Shown here one piece after another: positions 1 to 11,008 of a stretch of 64,000 nucleotides of DNA. The position numbers and the translations under genes were made by a program. A model generated the notes under the pieces. The model was not told the origin of the DNA, ran no database searches, and worked only from the letters and a program-made list of their open reading frames with translations. This DNA is from Eudorina sp. 2006-703-Eu-15 (lineage: Eukaryota; Chlorophyta; Chlorophyceae; Chlamydomonadales; Volvocaceae), in the NCBI GenBank assembly GCA_003117195.1, contig BDSI01000135.1:232008-296007 (forward strand), read 5' to 3'. Position 1 is the first letter of the stretch. Each line of letters begins with the position of its first letter.

Positions 1-95
1 CTACCCGGGGGCCACCCCACTGGCTACCCGGGGCCACCCCACTGGCTACCCGGGGCACCCCCCCCCGGCACCCGGGGGGCACCCCACTGGCGCAG
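1..95. repeat. Short tandem repeat, about 22-23 bp unit, four copies
   Basis: Four imperfect head-to-tail copies of a unit of the form CTACCCGGGGCCACCCCACTGG start the window. The third and fourth copies are degraded by runs of C and G. The array probably continues to the left of the window. No coding role is apparent. Confidence 0.8.
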
Positions 96-394
96 TCCGC
101 ACACCGCACACAGTACACAAAATGTGGCCGCTCTGTTGCGTCCCTCGCCAGTGGCAGTGCACTGGCCTCGTGCAGACGTGCTTTTTCAGCAAGAGACCCG
201 TCCGACGTGTGTAGGAAAGTGTGTGTGCCTGACACGCTGTCGCAAACACGCACAGAAGTCCTACATTAGGAGCCTGCTGCCGATCAGCTGGCCAACCAAC
301 CAAACGACCAACCAGCGAACACCAACGACTGTCAAGGCAACCGTCCTTCACCCAACCAACATCATCTGGCCGCCACAGAGCTGTACGACTACCC

Positions 395-3300
395 TCACGA
401 CCCATGTCCCCCCGGGGTGCTCGCGTTGCCCGCCACCGCCGACGCCGGATGGCTGGACCCCACCGCCGCCGCCGCCGCCACCGGCGCTGCTGGCTCCCCC
501 CAGGCCACCACCCCCGCCACCCGCTGCCCCCACGACTGCGCGTACGGCACGTCCCGACCCAGATGCTGACTCAGCGCCCAGTAGTAGCGGTTCTCCACGG
601 GAAGCACCGACGGCGACCGGTCGCGGTGGGGCCGGTGGTGGACCTCGCCCCGCGGCGCCGACCCCGGCGACGCCGCTGCCGCCACCGCCCCCGGCTTGTC
701 TCCTGTCCCCGCCGGGGTCTCTCCACCGCCGCCCGTGGCCGCCGCCTCCTGATCATCGGCCTCCTCCGCCTCCTCATCCTCCTCTTCCTCCTCCGCCTCT
801 CCGCCCTCTTTCCCCAGCACATCGCCGTCCCCTGCCTCTTCTCCCGCCTGCTCCTCGTCCTCGTCCTCCTCCTCCTCCGCCCCGCCGGCATCGAGCCGGA
901 CGTCCGCCATCAGCCCTTCCTCCCGCAGCATCCACGGCGCCCGCCCCTCCGCGCCCTCCGTCCGCGGCCCCGACTGCGTCTCCGCGTGGGCCCACACCGC
1001 ACAGCCCAGCCGCGCCACCGTGTGCGGCCGCGTCGATACCGTACTGTACGACAGATGCACGCCGATGTACGACACCAGGTGGCTGTACAGGATGCTCTTA
1101 TGATGGAACCCCTCACGCCAGTGCCGGTAATGCTCCAGCGGATGCTGCTGTGCGGCAGCGCCAGCGGCGGCGGCGGCGGCGGCGGCGCCGCCGCCGCCGC
1201 TGTGCGCGAGCCACAGCGGCCGCTCCAGGGCGGCGGCGGCCGCCGCCAGGGAGGCGTTACGGGCGTGCCGATTGGCCAGCACCCTCAGGCCCTCCGCGTC
1301 AGGGCGATTGGCCCGCGGCGGCAGCTTCAGCGCTGAGCGTGTGTCCGAGTCGTTGGCGACCAGTCGGGCGAAGCAGGAGGTGCAGAGCAGGGTGCGGCGG
1401 GGGACCCACAGCGCGGCGGGCTGGAAGCGGCCGGCGGCGGCGCACAGGTAGAGCACCTGCGGGCGGGCGGGCGGGGGGACCCGGGGGGCCGTGGGGTGGG
1501 GCGTCGACAGCGAGGCGGGGGCCTGGGGGGCTGGGCGGCCCCGCATGTGACGATCCGAACAGGGGCCGGGGCCGGGACGCCGAGTACAAGACACGCCCAT
1601 GACATGGTCCAGGGTTGGACTCCACGGTCGGACTCCAGGGTCGGACTCCAGGGTCGGACTCCAGAGTTGGACTCCAGAGTTGGACTCCAGGGTTGGACTC
1701 CAGGGTTGGACTCCAGGGTTGCAAGGAAGAACGGGGTAGAACGGGGACCCAACCAGGATGTGATGTGATGTGAAGGATGTCCGCACTTGGGCCGAGGACG
1801 GACCAGAGACGGGGCGTGTGGTTTCCTAATCACCCACCCCGGGAGCTAAACCCGTCCAACCTCGCGCATGGCGGGCCAGGCTGCCCAAGCCCGCCCCAAG
1901 CCGCTGCACAAGCCACTGCCGTCGGATTGTCACCCCTACACCCTAGCCCCACCCATCTCCCCCCCTCCCCTCCTCGTGCCCCCCCCCCCTAGGTCGCTGC
2001 TGCCCACCTGTTCAAGCTTCATCGGCTGCGGCGTCATCAGGTACTCGTCCAGGTCCTGTACGACATCGCGGGATGGTACGGCATCGGTGAAATAATGCGA
2101 CCCCGCGGCGACAGGCGTTAAGGCGACCCCGCCGGTCCCCCGGCTGTGCGTCTTCACTCCTCAGCCAGGCGACCTCATCAGCGGGGCCCCACCTTGGGCC
2201 CCCCTTGGGCCCCCCTTGGGCCCCCCTTGGGACCCATTCGAGCGCCCACCCATGCCCTCACTCCAGCGACCCTGACTGCGAGATGCATGCCCCACCCCCC
2301 CCTTCGGCACGACCCCGCTGCAATCCCCCCAGGGCCCGCCAACGTCGGCGCAACGCAGCGCCTGCCGGGGCCCACGCAGCAACACATGCTGTGCGCTGCT
2401 TGCTCTGCTGTGCTGCGCTATGCTGTGCTGTGCCAGGCGGTGCTGTGTGGTGCCGCGGCCGCGCTGGAGTGACGTCACCGTACCTGGGGCCCTCCCACCC
2501 GCCCGCCCGTGTTCCTGTCCCGCGGGTTGCGACGGTCGCGGCGCGGCAGACCTGCAGCCAGGGACCCCCACCCGCCCTCCCTCCCTCCCCGCCCGCACTC
2601 ACCGCCACGGCGACCACAGCGGCCTCATGCCACAGCGCCAGGACCGCGTGGTTGTAGATGAGGATCTGCAGTTGGCGGTTGGCGGTCAGCCCACAATGTT
2701 CAACAACGGTTGAACTCCAGGGTGGGCCGCGTAAACACGTCAGCAAGTCAGGCAGGACGACAGCACAGCACTCGATGGTCCCATCCGGTGTCTGCTGACA
2801 TCTACATCGATTGCGGGAGGGGCCAACCGCTCACTCACGGCAAAGTAGCTTCCGACCCTGCGACCGTTGGTGTTACGCCAACTGCAACTCCTTGCGGCAT
2901 CTCACAATGCTACGACTACTACTCACACAGAACGTCTAAGATAACACCGGCAAGGAAATGCCGGCAGTTCTGTGTCATATGACGGGAGCGCACGCCCTCG
3001 AAACCAACCGCATCAAACCAAACTCGACGCGCGGCCTGCTCTTGTGGTGAACTTCGCGACCCGAAGGAGGTACCACCACCACCACCACCGCGCTGCGCTG
3101 CGCTGCGTTCGTCGGACCACAAGAGCTTGCGGCCATGCCCGCCAAATGAAGCGCACCTGACTTGCGTACGGATGCCGTACATCAGACCACGGCAGGTTCA
3201 TGAACGGCAGCTCTCGCCACAGCACCAGCTGCAGCCGGCCTTGCGCCGCCATCGCCGCGACCCGTGGGTCAGTGGCCAGACCCTCCGCGCCCTCCTCGAT

Positions 3301-5795
3301 GTAAACCAGGTACCGTTGTACGCCTGTGTGTCGTACACGTACAGCAGTACAGCATTCAGTGCACGGCACACTCCCGTACGGACTGCGCCCCCCCTAGCCC
3401 CGACCCAGGCCCCCAGGCCCCGCCCTCCCAAGCCCCGCCCTCGGGCCCTCAGGCCCCCACCCACCCAGTGCCGCATGGTAATCCATGTGGTGCACCAACA
3501 GCGTCGCAAACTCCGCCGGCGTCCTGTTGAAGTAGGGCGATACAACCATGTACGTCGGCGCCGTCAGGCTGGTGGCAGGCGGCGGAGGCGGCGGCGGAGG
3601 CGGAGGCCGCCGCCGCCGTTTGTGCTGTCGCCGCCGGGACGGCCGCGGCGTTGGCCCCGGGGTGCGGTGCAGAGCGCGCCAGAACCAAACCATGGATCTG
3701 TCGTAGTTCACGCGATCCGGATCCAACCAGCCGCAGGTGCGGAGGCCGCCGTGCGAATCCGTACCCGGATCTGCCCCTGGTTTCGGAGGCGGCGCAAGCT
3801 TACTGGGTGGCGGCGCGAAGAGACACGAGCCTTCTAAACCAGCCGCAGTAACTTCAAATGCGGGCGCACCGGCGGCGGCGGCGGAGGACTCCGTACCGTA
3901 CTGTGCCGTACTGGCGGCGGCGGCGGCCGCCGCCTCGTCGCTGATCTGCTGCAGCTCGTCCAAGTCCAGTGCGAGCTTGACATTCAGCCGACCCGGCTCG
4001 CGCCGCGCGTAAAGGTTGGTCGCCCAGTGTACGGGATCACGGTACGATAAGTGCATGGCGTACTGCTGGGACGAGCGAAGTGACCTGCAGTACAACGAAA
4101 CGTGGGACGCTCGGTCTGCCCTGTCCCCGGACTACGCACCCGCACACTGTGCAACATGACGTCATAAAAGATACCGTAGCTAAGACCCAACCCAGGGCTG
4201 TAGGAAGCCCATCCATCCCGAATCGATATTGCTGCCACGTCAGAGGGTGATTTGCTACCGTACGTTGAACCGCGTGATACGCATTCACATTCCACAGTTG
4301 CCCCAGCTGCCAACTGGATCTTCAGAACGGCTAACGCACCGCCCCTCCACCGCCCCTCCACCGCCCCTCCACCGCCTCACCGGATGCTGATCGCGCCCCA
4401 TGTGCCGTTGATGATCTGCCGCGCCGCCAGGGCGACCGCCGCAGGGAACGTTTCCGGGGGACCGTCTTCCTCTCCCTGACCCTGCTGTTGCCGCACCTCC
4501 CCCTCCTCATAATCTAGCAGATCCGACTCCGACTCCAGCTGCCGTAGCTGCCGCTCTCCCCCCTGCAACACGGCTCGCCGTGAGCGGCTGCGCGCCGCAG
4601 CCGCCGACCCCGACAGCCCCGGGCTTTCGCCCCCATCGCGCCCGCCACCACCACTGCCGCCTCCGCCGCCACCACCTGCACCGCCATCACCGCCACCACC
4701 AGCGTCACTGCCATCCCCCGCCCCGCCTGCGCCTCCTCCTCCTTCTCCTCCTCCGCCACCGCCGCCGCCGCCAGTTTCTTTCCCGTCGCGTCGGGGCAGC
4801 AGGTACTCCGTCTGAGGTCGGCCCGCCGCCCAGAGCAGTGTCACAATGGGCTGCTGCAGCTGGGTGGTGGTCACGGGCTTGGCCGGCCGCATCATGAAGG
4901 CGAAGCCGGATATGAACAGGTTGGGCGGCATCGTCGTGCGTAGCCCCGCTTCGAGTGTACGACGGTTCTGGGGGGCGGCGGCGGCGGCGCTGCCGTCGGC
5001 ACCGCCCGCCGGAGCTGTCGCCGCCGCGGCTGCGGTGGTGTCCGCCCCATCCGCTGCCACATCCGCGGCGTTAGCGGGAAGCGGTCCGGGCTGATGCGGA
5101 GAGGAGGCGGGGTGAGCTGTGGAGGCCGGGGCGGCGCTGGCGGCGGCCGGTGAGGCCGCGAGGGAGCGGGATGGGCGGGCCGCGAGGGCGGGCGCCCGTG
5201 GCGGCTGCACGATACCTGGTCGTACGCATGCCGTCAGGAAGACGTACAACCGTACGGCTTGGCCACCCAGACGGCCCTGCAAAAGGGGGAGAGCCAAGTT
5301 GTGTCAGGGGCGGAGGGGTATACTGGTGCTAACAGAGAGCGACGTTCGAGGGACATCGTTTTCTCCTTGGGAAGGAAGCCGGGTGATATCGCCGCCGGGG
5401 GTTCAAGGGCTTCAGGGTGCTGGGGCACGGGTGGGACGCAGCGAATTTGGAGCCCTGCAGCGAGAGAGCCGAGATGGCTCAGCAGGACAGGATGAGAATA
5501 GGTAAAAAGGGCGCGGGAGCCGTTTCCCTCGCAGGGCTGCTTCCCCGACTGGCAACCCATTGACCACCCGGCTATGCAGCGCACAACAAACGCGTACGGC
5601 GAGGTACTGCTTGTTTTCCTCGACAAGCTGTCTGGTCAGATGGTTTGGAGACACCCACGGCCATATCGATGACCCCAGTACCTTGAACTCGCACTTGTGC
5701 ACGCCCACATCACTACTGTCCAAGATGAGTTGAGCCGAAATGCAGCAACTGAGCAAAATTAATTGACTGATTATTATTTTTGTCAAAACACGCAT
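395..5795 (-). CDS. GT92/DUF23-like glycosyltransferase, seven exons
   Basis: Modelled exons (minus, 5' to 3'): 5795-5568, 5276-4381, 4084-3465, 3323-3170, 2714-2603, 2055-2008 and 1456-395, giving about 1039 aa. All junctions are GT-AG and the phases agree. The N-terminus (MRVLTKIIISQLILLSCC) looks like a signal peptide or type II anchor, so action in the secretory pathway is likely. The family core begins near residue 545 with SPYFNRTPAEF, then the HHMDY...LG and RYLVYIEEGAEG strands, LWRELPF, QILIYNHAVLALWHEA, and the acidic DLDEYLMTP motif at about residues 595-603, the expected metal/nucleotide-sugar site. The last exon holds KSILYSHLVSYIGVH, matching the KSI...GVH block of DUF23. Long Ala/Gly- and Glu-rich insertions (residues about 100-350 and the C-terminal half) enlarge it beyond the usual family size. 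Donor sugar and acceptor are unknown. Assignment rests on motif order; the boundary between exons 4 and 5 is the least certain. Confidence 0.72.
1609..1724. repeat. 13-bp minisatellite in intron 6 of the glycosyltransferase gene
   Basis: About nine tandem copies of GGTTGGACTCCAG with C/T or A/G variants lie in the intron between exons 6 and 7. A single diverged copy occurs at 2709-2721, where the predicted 3' splice site of intron 4 falls. Confidence 0.85.
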
Positions 5796-6206
5796 GTCTT
5801 GCGAAACCTGGTCGCGACAATGCGCGATTTAGACACACATCAGACCATCTGATGTCACACCAGATGAAGTCAAGCTACACAGTCAAAATAAACCCAACCA
5901 TCAACGAAGGTAGTGTGACAACTGATTGCAAAGGAACCTACGGTCAAGTCCATAGTACGAGCACCGGCGCATCGTTTAGCGATTGCCAGATTTTATGCTG
6001 TTACCTCTGCGTGCTAAGGATTGTCCCTTGGTGGCTCAAGACCTGCTTAAACATGCATCATTGATTAGTAACGTTCGTCGGGTCCAGTTTCATGTCTCGT
6101 TGTTGCTTACGCCGCAAGACCTTACTGACATTAACATTTTGAGTGAACGTTTTCGAACATTGTACTCAAGAAGACGGATCGTTAGAAGAAGGCCACCGTG
6201 AATTTT
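5796..6206. promoter_or_regulatory. Divergent intergenic region between two start codons
   Basis: About 410 bp separate the ATG of the minus-strand glycosyltransferase (5795) from the ATG of the plus-strand RGG protein (6207). The stretch is clearly AT-richer than the flanking genes (for example the run around 5755-5785) and should carry both promoters and 5' leaders. No unambiguous TATA box or operator was identified. Confidence 0.5.
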
Positions 6207-7778
6207 ATGGAAACCGACGCCTCCAATGCAGAAGCGGAAACCGGGCCGTCAGACACGCATGGCGACACGTCTTGCAGTTCAAAAGCTTCATTAATTAAAG
6301 CGGAGACCACAGACGAAGCAGCTAAAGCCGTTGCTGTCCCAGCGGATGCCCAACCGCAGCGCGGGGAGGCTGCCCAACGGACGCAACAGACAAATGCCTC
6401 ACCTTCTGCTGCGCAGCCCCTAGACCCACCTCATGCCAGACCATATCAAGGCATGGACTTGGCCACCTCGGGCGTTGACCCCCCAGTGCCACACGCCCAG
6501 GCAAACGGGCCCGCCATTGCGCCCTCCCCCGACCCAGAGCCGATACCCACGCCCAGCCCCAACCGGGGCCGCCGTTCGACGCGCCCGGCACAGCGGCCGT
6601 ATACATCAAGTCAAAATAGGGACGGTCCTTCCGGAACCCTAGAGCCATCAGGCACCCACGCAAGCCCCTACCCAACCCCGTCGCCCGCGGATCTGACGGC
6701 AGCGGCGTCCGCGGCGGCGCTGGCGGCGGCGTTGGGCAGCGCGAGGCTTGCCGCCATCGCCGCCGCCCGAGAAAAGCCGCCGACGGCTCCCAGACCCCGA
6801 ACAATGCAGCCGCCTGTCCGCGGCGGGACGCGGGGCGGCCTCGGCGACGCGCCGCCGTCGCCCACGGCCTCGGCGGCGGCTTCACCGATTGTTGGCGGCA
6901 GAGGGCGCGGAGGCAGAGGCAGCCGGGGCGACGCGCTGCAGCCGCCGTCAGCGCCATTGGTGGTCCGGGGCGGCAGGGGCGGCCGTCTCGAAGCGCCCGC
7001 ATCACCCACGGGCTCGGTGGCTGCGTCGGTCACCGTGGGCGGCCGACGCGGCGGCAGGGGCGGACGCCGTGGCGGGCAGCTGTCGCCCACCTCCTCAGTG
7101 ATCTCGATGCCGATGACGCCCACTCATATGCGCGGGGGCAGGCCGCCACGGCGCGTCGTGCCGGCCCGCGCCGGCGCTCCGGCGGATCGACGGCGCAGCG
7201 CCGGCGGTGCCGCCGGCGGTGCCGCCGGCGGCGACGGCCGGCGCATCACGGCTTTCGCGGATCCATCGGTCGCCGCGGCGGCGGTAGCCGCCGGCGGCGG
7301 CGGCGGCGGCGGCGGCGGTGCCCCCGCCGGCTCTGCTGCCGCCGCTGCCGCCCCGACGGCGCGGACCTCAACCGAGCAGGAGCTGTTGGTGAGCCACTCC
7401 AAGGTACTTGTGGACCGAGAGCTGCTGGCCGTAGAAGTACGGCGGTTGGCGTCGCAGGTACAGCACCTCACAGAGCAGCAGGGGCTGCTCCAGGGTGAGC
7501 TGCAGCGGCTGCTGAACCAGAACAGCAGCCTCAACTCCGCTCTCGCGTCCACGGTGACGACCTGCGAGAGCCAGGCGGAGCTCATGGATATCCTGTCGGA
7601 GGCCGTACGGAGTACCGTACTTGTGGACGAGCACGACGTAGTGGCGGCCAAGGCGGCGGCGGGGACGGGCACGGTCACGGTTCGCTTGGAGGCTGCGGGG
7701 ACCCATGGGTCGAGAGCAGATGGCAACCCATCGGTCGAAACGGAGGAGGAGGGGCCGCTGACGACGATCGCTGAGTGA
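6207..7778 (+). CDS. Intronless RGG-box protein with C-terminal coiled coil
   Basis: One open frame of about 523 aa from ATG 6207 (METDASNAEAETG). An in-frame GTG three codons earlier is not a likely eukaryotic start. The N-terminal 150 residues are Ser/Pro/Ala-rich and look disordered. Residues about 200-330 contain many RGG/GRG/RRGG clusters (GGRGRGGRGSRG, VRGGRGGR, GGRRGGRGGRRGG), typical of RNA-binding or arginine-methylated regions. A poly-Ala/poly-Gly linker follows. Residues about 390-460 (TEQELLVSHSKVLVDRELL onward, then QVQHLTEQQGLLQGELQRLL) form a convincing coiled coil, so the product probably oligomerises. The tail is acidic. No catalytic domain is seen and no family was recognised. 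RNA binding is inferred only from composition. A later intron that would extend the gene cannot be excluded. Confidence 0.6.
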   Translation: METDASNAEAETGPSDTHGDTSCSSKASLIKAETTDEAAKAVAVPADAQPQRGEAAQRTQQTNASPSAAQPLDPPHARPYQGMDLATSGVDPPVPHAQANGPAIAPSPDPEPIPTPSPNRGRRSTRPAQRPYTSSQNRDGPSGTLEPSGTHASPYPTPSPADLTAAASAAALAAALGSARLAAIAAAREKPPTAPRPRTMQPPVRGGTRGGLGDAPPSPTASAAASPIVGGRGRGGRGSRGDALQPPSAPLVVRGGRGGRLEAPASPTGSVAASVTVGGRRGGRGGRRGGQLSPTSSVISMPMTPTHMRGGRPPRRVVPARAGAPADRRRSAGGAAGGAAGGDGRRITAFADPSVAAAAVAAGGGGGGGGGAPAGSAAAAAAPTARTSTEQELLVSHSKVLVDRELLAVEVRRLASQVQHLTEQQGLLQGELQRLLNQNSSLNSALASTVTTCESQAELMDILSEAVRSTVLVDEHDVVAAKAAAGTGTVTVRLEAAGTHGSRADGNPSVETEEEGPLTTIAE

Positions 7779-8007
7779 AGGGGGGCCGCTTGTGTCGTAA
7801 GAGCCGGAGAGTGGAGAGCACGGGGTGAGAAGGTAGCGGAGCGGGGGACGGTGTCGCCGGGGCCTCGACCGCGGCGGCAAAGGTGCGGTCGTTCCACCGA
7901 TGCGCCTGGCCTGGACTTGCTGGCTGCGGGGCGGCGCGCGACATGACATGAGGGCCCCGGGCGGGAGCATTGGAAGGACTGTGTTTTCAGGTCTGCATTT
8001 GCGGGCT

Positions 8008-8034
8008 CTGGATCTGGATCTGGATCTGGATCTG
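8008..8034. repeat. Hexanucleotide microsatellite (GATCTG)n
   Basis: Four to five consecutive GATCTG units. Confidence 0.85.
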
Positions 8035-8649
8035 GGTTTGCGATTGATTCGGGGTCGCAGGGACGTGGGTAGTGGCGCAAGTGGGCTCCCCGGGGCAGTC
8101 GGAGGGACCGAGGAGCGTCAGTGCACAGCGTAACATGTCCGTGTGGTGAGAACTGGAGTCGGAACATACAACGACACCGGCGGGGGGGACAGCAGCTGCA
8201 CAGGGACACTAGAGGCGGGGGGAGATGGGTGCCCAACTGAGGGCGCACAACGGCGCGGTGGCCGGAGCGACTTTCTGAGGCGCTTGCTAGACGCACGGGT
8301 CCGGCGGCGGCAGCGGGCCGAGCAGGTCCGCGGATCTACCCACCAGTCGGATCAAACAATAAATAAAGGTTGGGGGATATCAGATATCGATGTACGTGCG
8401 CAGGGGGGTTACCCGGGTGGGGCTCGGTTCGCCTGCTTCCCCGGGGGGACTGGAAGGGGGCCGGGTCGGTGGATCTGCTTTGTACGACAGCGGCCGTGCA
8501 CCGTCCAACCGGACGTGGTGGGCCGGGGCGGAGGCTCTCGCCGCTTGGGTATGGACTGAGGTTGTGATCGGTGGGGAGGGCCGCGGCGGCCGCGGGGCGC
8601 GCCGGGGCGCGTTGGGGCCACTGATCGGCCGAAGGGCGGCCGTTCCCTC

Positions 8650-8706
8650 CGGTCAGTCAGTAGTCGGTCAGTCAGTCGGTCAGTCAGTCAGTCGGTCAGT
8701 CAGTCA
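8650..8706. repeat. GTCA/GTCG tetranucleotide microsatellite
   Basis: Imperfect run of GTCA units with interspersed GTCG units. Confidence 0.85.
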
Positions 8707-9997
8707 AGGCGGCGGACCCGCCGGAGAGCACCGCACCGCCCCCGCCCCCGCACCCGCCCCTGGGGGGGGTCGGCCCCTCCTCCTCCTCCTCGGGTCGGGA
8801 GCCGGGGCCTCGCCACGTCGCCAGCTCGAGTCGAGTCGATCTCGTTCCCTCGGTGGACTGAGGCAGGCGCCTTGTAGTACGGCGCCTTCGTCCGAGGGAG
8901 GTGATTCCTGTTGTCGTAAAGCCGTACGGTATGGAGAGAGGTTGGATATGCCATGCCTCGCGCGCCGTTGTGTGCTTGCGATTCAGTTCCACAACGGGCA
9001 ACCGCGATCCAGACCGATGCCGGCACCGGTCTCGCCGGTGCGGTAATGGGTTTGTGGCACATTTACCGTATATATGTACGACGCGAGATCGGGGTTGTAC
9101 AGTAGTACTTGGGAGTTATTATTTAGGACGTTACAGCGGACCCCGCGGGTCATCGGTTACAGCCGAAGCTTCCTCACCATACACTGCATAAACGAACTTG
9201 GCAGTGCGAGATGCTTGGTCGCCCTCGGCGGGCGTCATTACGGGTGCAGGTGGGCAGGTGGGTCACTCACACATTTTCGGGGCTTGGGAAGGTACTGCTG
9301 ACGCGTATCATGATGTTGGCTTGCCGTGCACGCCATCTTGGGACGCTCTGTTTGGCGATTTGGCGGGTCGCAGGCGCCGTAGCCGCGATGGATGGGGGAA
9401 CGGGGATCACCGCACAGGTGCAGCGGCGATGCAATCGCTCGGACCGCGCATGCGCGCACCAGTAGCGTCCCTCTTTCTCTCTTTCTCTCTTTTTTCTCGG
9501 ACCATGCAGACCGCGCGACCTCTTACTTTCCTCGGCTGAGCTCAGCTGAGCAGACCCGAGCCCCGCACCTTTCACCCAAGGGCGCCACCATGGTCGATGG
9601 CGATACTGCAGCGGATGACCTGGCGACGCGATGCGATGACCAACCAGCGCTGCAGGACCGCTCTGGGACTCGACTATCCACTACCCATTTGTCCCTGTTA
9701 GCGGTAGGGTTTGTAGCAGGGTGTGGGTGGGACGGTCCAAACGCAGGGGGTGCCGGTTCACGTGGCCTGATGGCGCAGGTTCGCAGTTTGACGCCGAGAT
9801 CGGTGCGGCGGTGCAGCTGCCAGTAGGGGGCGGACGTGGATGGCCGGCATGGGGGACGGATAGGATCACACACACACTTCCTGTGCTAATTGTGCCCGCT
9901 GCAGACAACGGCGTTCCGTGAATGCAGGGGCGCCCTGCAGGCGGCCACATGGGATCGGTTACTCGGTGAAACGGGTGCGGGTGCGCGGGGGGGGGGG

Positions 9998-10036
9998 ACG
10001 GACGGACGGACGGACGGACGGACGGGCGGACGGACG
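9998..10036. repeat. (GGAC)n microsatellite
   Basis: Tandem GGAC units with a GGGC interruption, preceded by a run of G. An A/G-rich GAGGA tract follows at 10081-10122. Confidence 0.85.
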
Positions 10037-10721
10037 TGGTTCAGGGTGCATGGTAAGATGGGGCGGTGCGGCCCTCCCTGAATGAGGAGGAAGAGGAGGA
10101 AGAGGAGGAGGAGGAAGAAGGAACGGACCCGGGGCGGCTGGAGGTAAACGGGGTAACAGCGACCGACGGGGTTTCCTAAGACGGTGCATCGGCTGAGGCA
10201 GGTGCGCGTTGCGAACCGCTGCGGTTGGGCTGGCTGCGCCGGATGTCCGGGAGTACGGTAAGTTGTCTTTCACCATCGGGTTGGCTGGAGCGGCACTGGA
10301 GGCTGGCCCGCTTTTGCGGAGCGGAGCGGGCGCGGCAATGTTTCCTAGCTGTACGGGAGCTCCGCGCGCGGAATAGCGTTCCATCCTGGGGCGGCCTCAC
10401 TTGCAAGATTAGACATCGGACATGACGCGAATAGTGCGGCGTGCAGCCCCGGTGATGTGATTTTACTCGCAGACTTAATGATTTGCGGATTACGTGTTGT
10501 AATCCCCAGGAATTTTATCAGTTGTCAAGTACGGTTGTGGGACGCTGGCGGGTTTCGGAGCGAGGTCGTCCGGCGCACCAGGGGGCACCAAGGCAAAGAG
10601 GGAAAGCCCTTTTTGCCCACCACTTGCATCTGCGAGTCTGTGTCGAAAGTGTTTTGGTTTGGATGTTCATCCGCTTGCCGTCCAGCTTGCGTCGCACCTT
10701 TCATCGATTGTTACCGCAACG

Positions 10722-10726
10722 TTACA
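10722..10726 (-). terminator. Candidate TGTAA poly(A) signal of the GPKOW-like gene
   Basis: TGTAA, the usual poly(A) signal of volvocine algae, occurs on the minus strand about 285 nt past the stop codon at 11009. No transcript data support it. Confidence 0.35.
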
Positions 10727-11008
10727 TGGGGGACCTGTCGTACAAGCGGCCCGTCGGCGACTCCAGAAGAGCTCTTCTTTCCCGGATCGGATCCCCGGCC
10801 GCAGGTGCGGCCCATGTGCGCTTTCTCACGTCCTGCACTCCATCTCTCCCGCAAGGGGAGGGCCGCCGTGTAGCGCCTCCATCCGCACCCCCTGATCTGG
10901 TACATACCGCAGTTGGGGTCGCTCCTGTCACAACCCATGGACCGCTTCGTCACCTTCCGGATCCTTCGCCGCCCTGCCCGCCCGCCCACTTCACCGCCCC
11001 CCGAGTGC

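Larger units (their letters stand above)
7779..10720. other. About 2.9 kb without a convincing gene
   Basis: Only overlapping low-complexity frames are found and none shows a recognisable domain or a paired splice pattern. The left end is probably the 3' UTR of the RGG gene and the right end the 3' flank of the splicing-factor gene. The stretch contains several microsatellites, annotated separately. Confidence 0.55.

Noticed and set aside
124..1602. Plus-strand open frame of 492 codons rich in Pro, Ala and Arg
   Set aside because: It is the antisense of the last exon and intron 6 of the glycosyltransferase; composition follows from the GC-rich complement and no domain is present.
8390..9046. 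Plus-strand frame of 218 codons as a gene
   Set aside because: Low-complexity composition, no domain, overlaps microsatellites and has comparable frames on the other strand.
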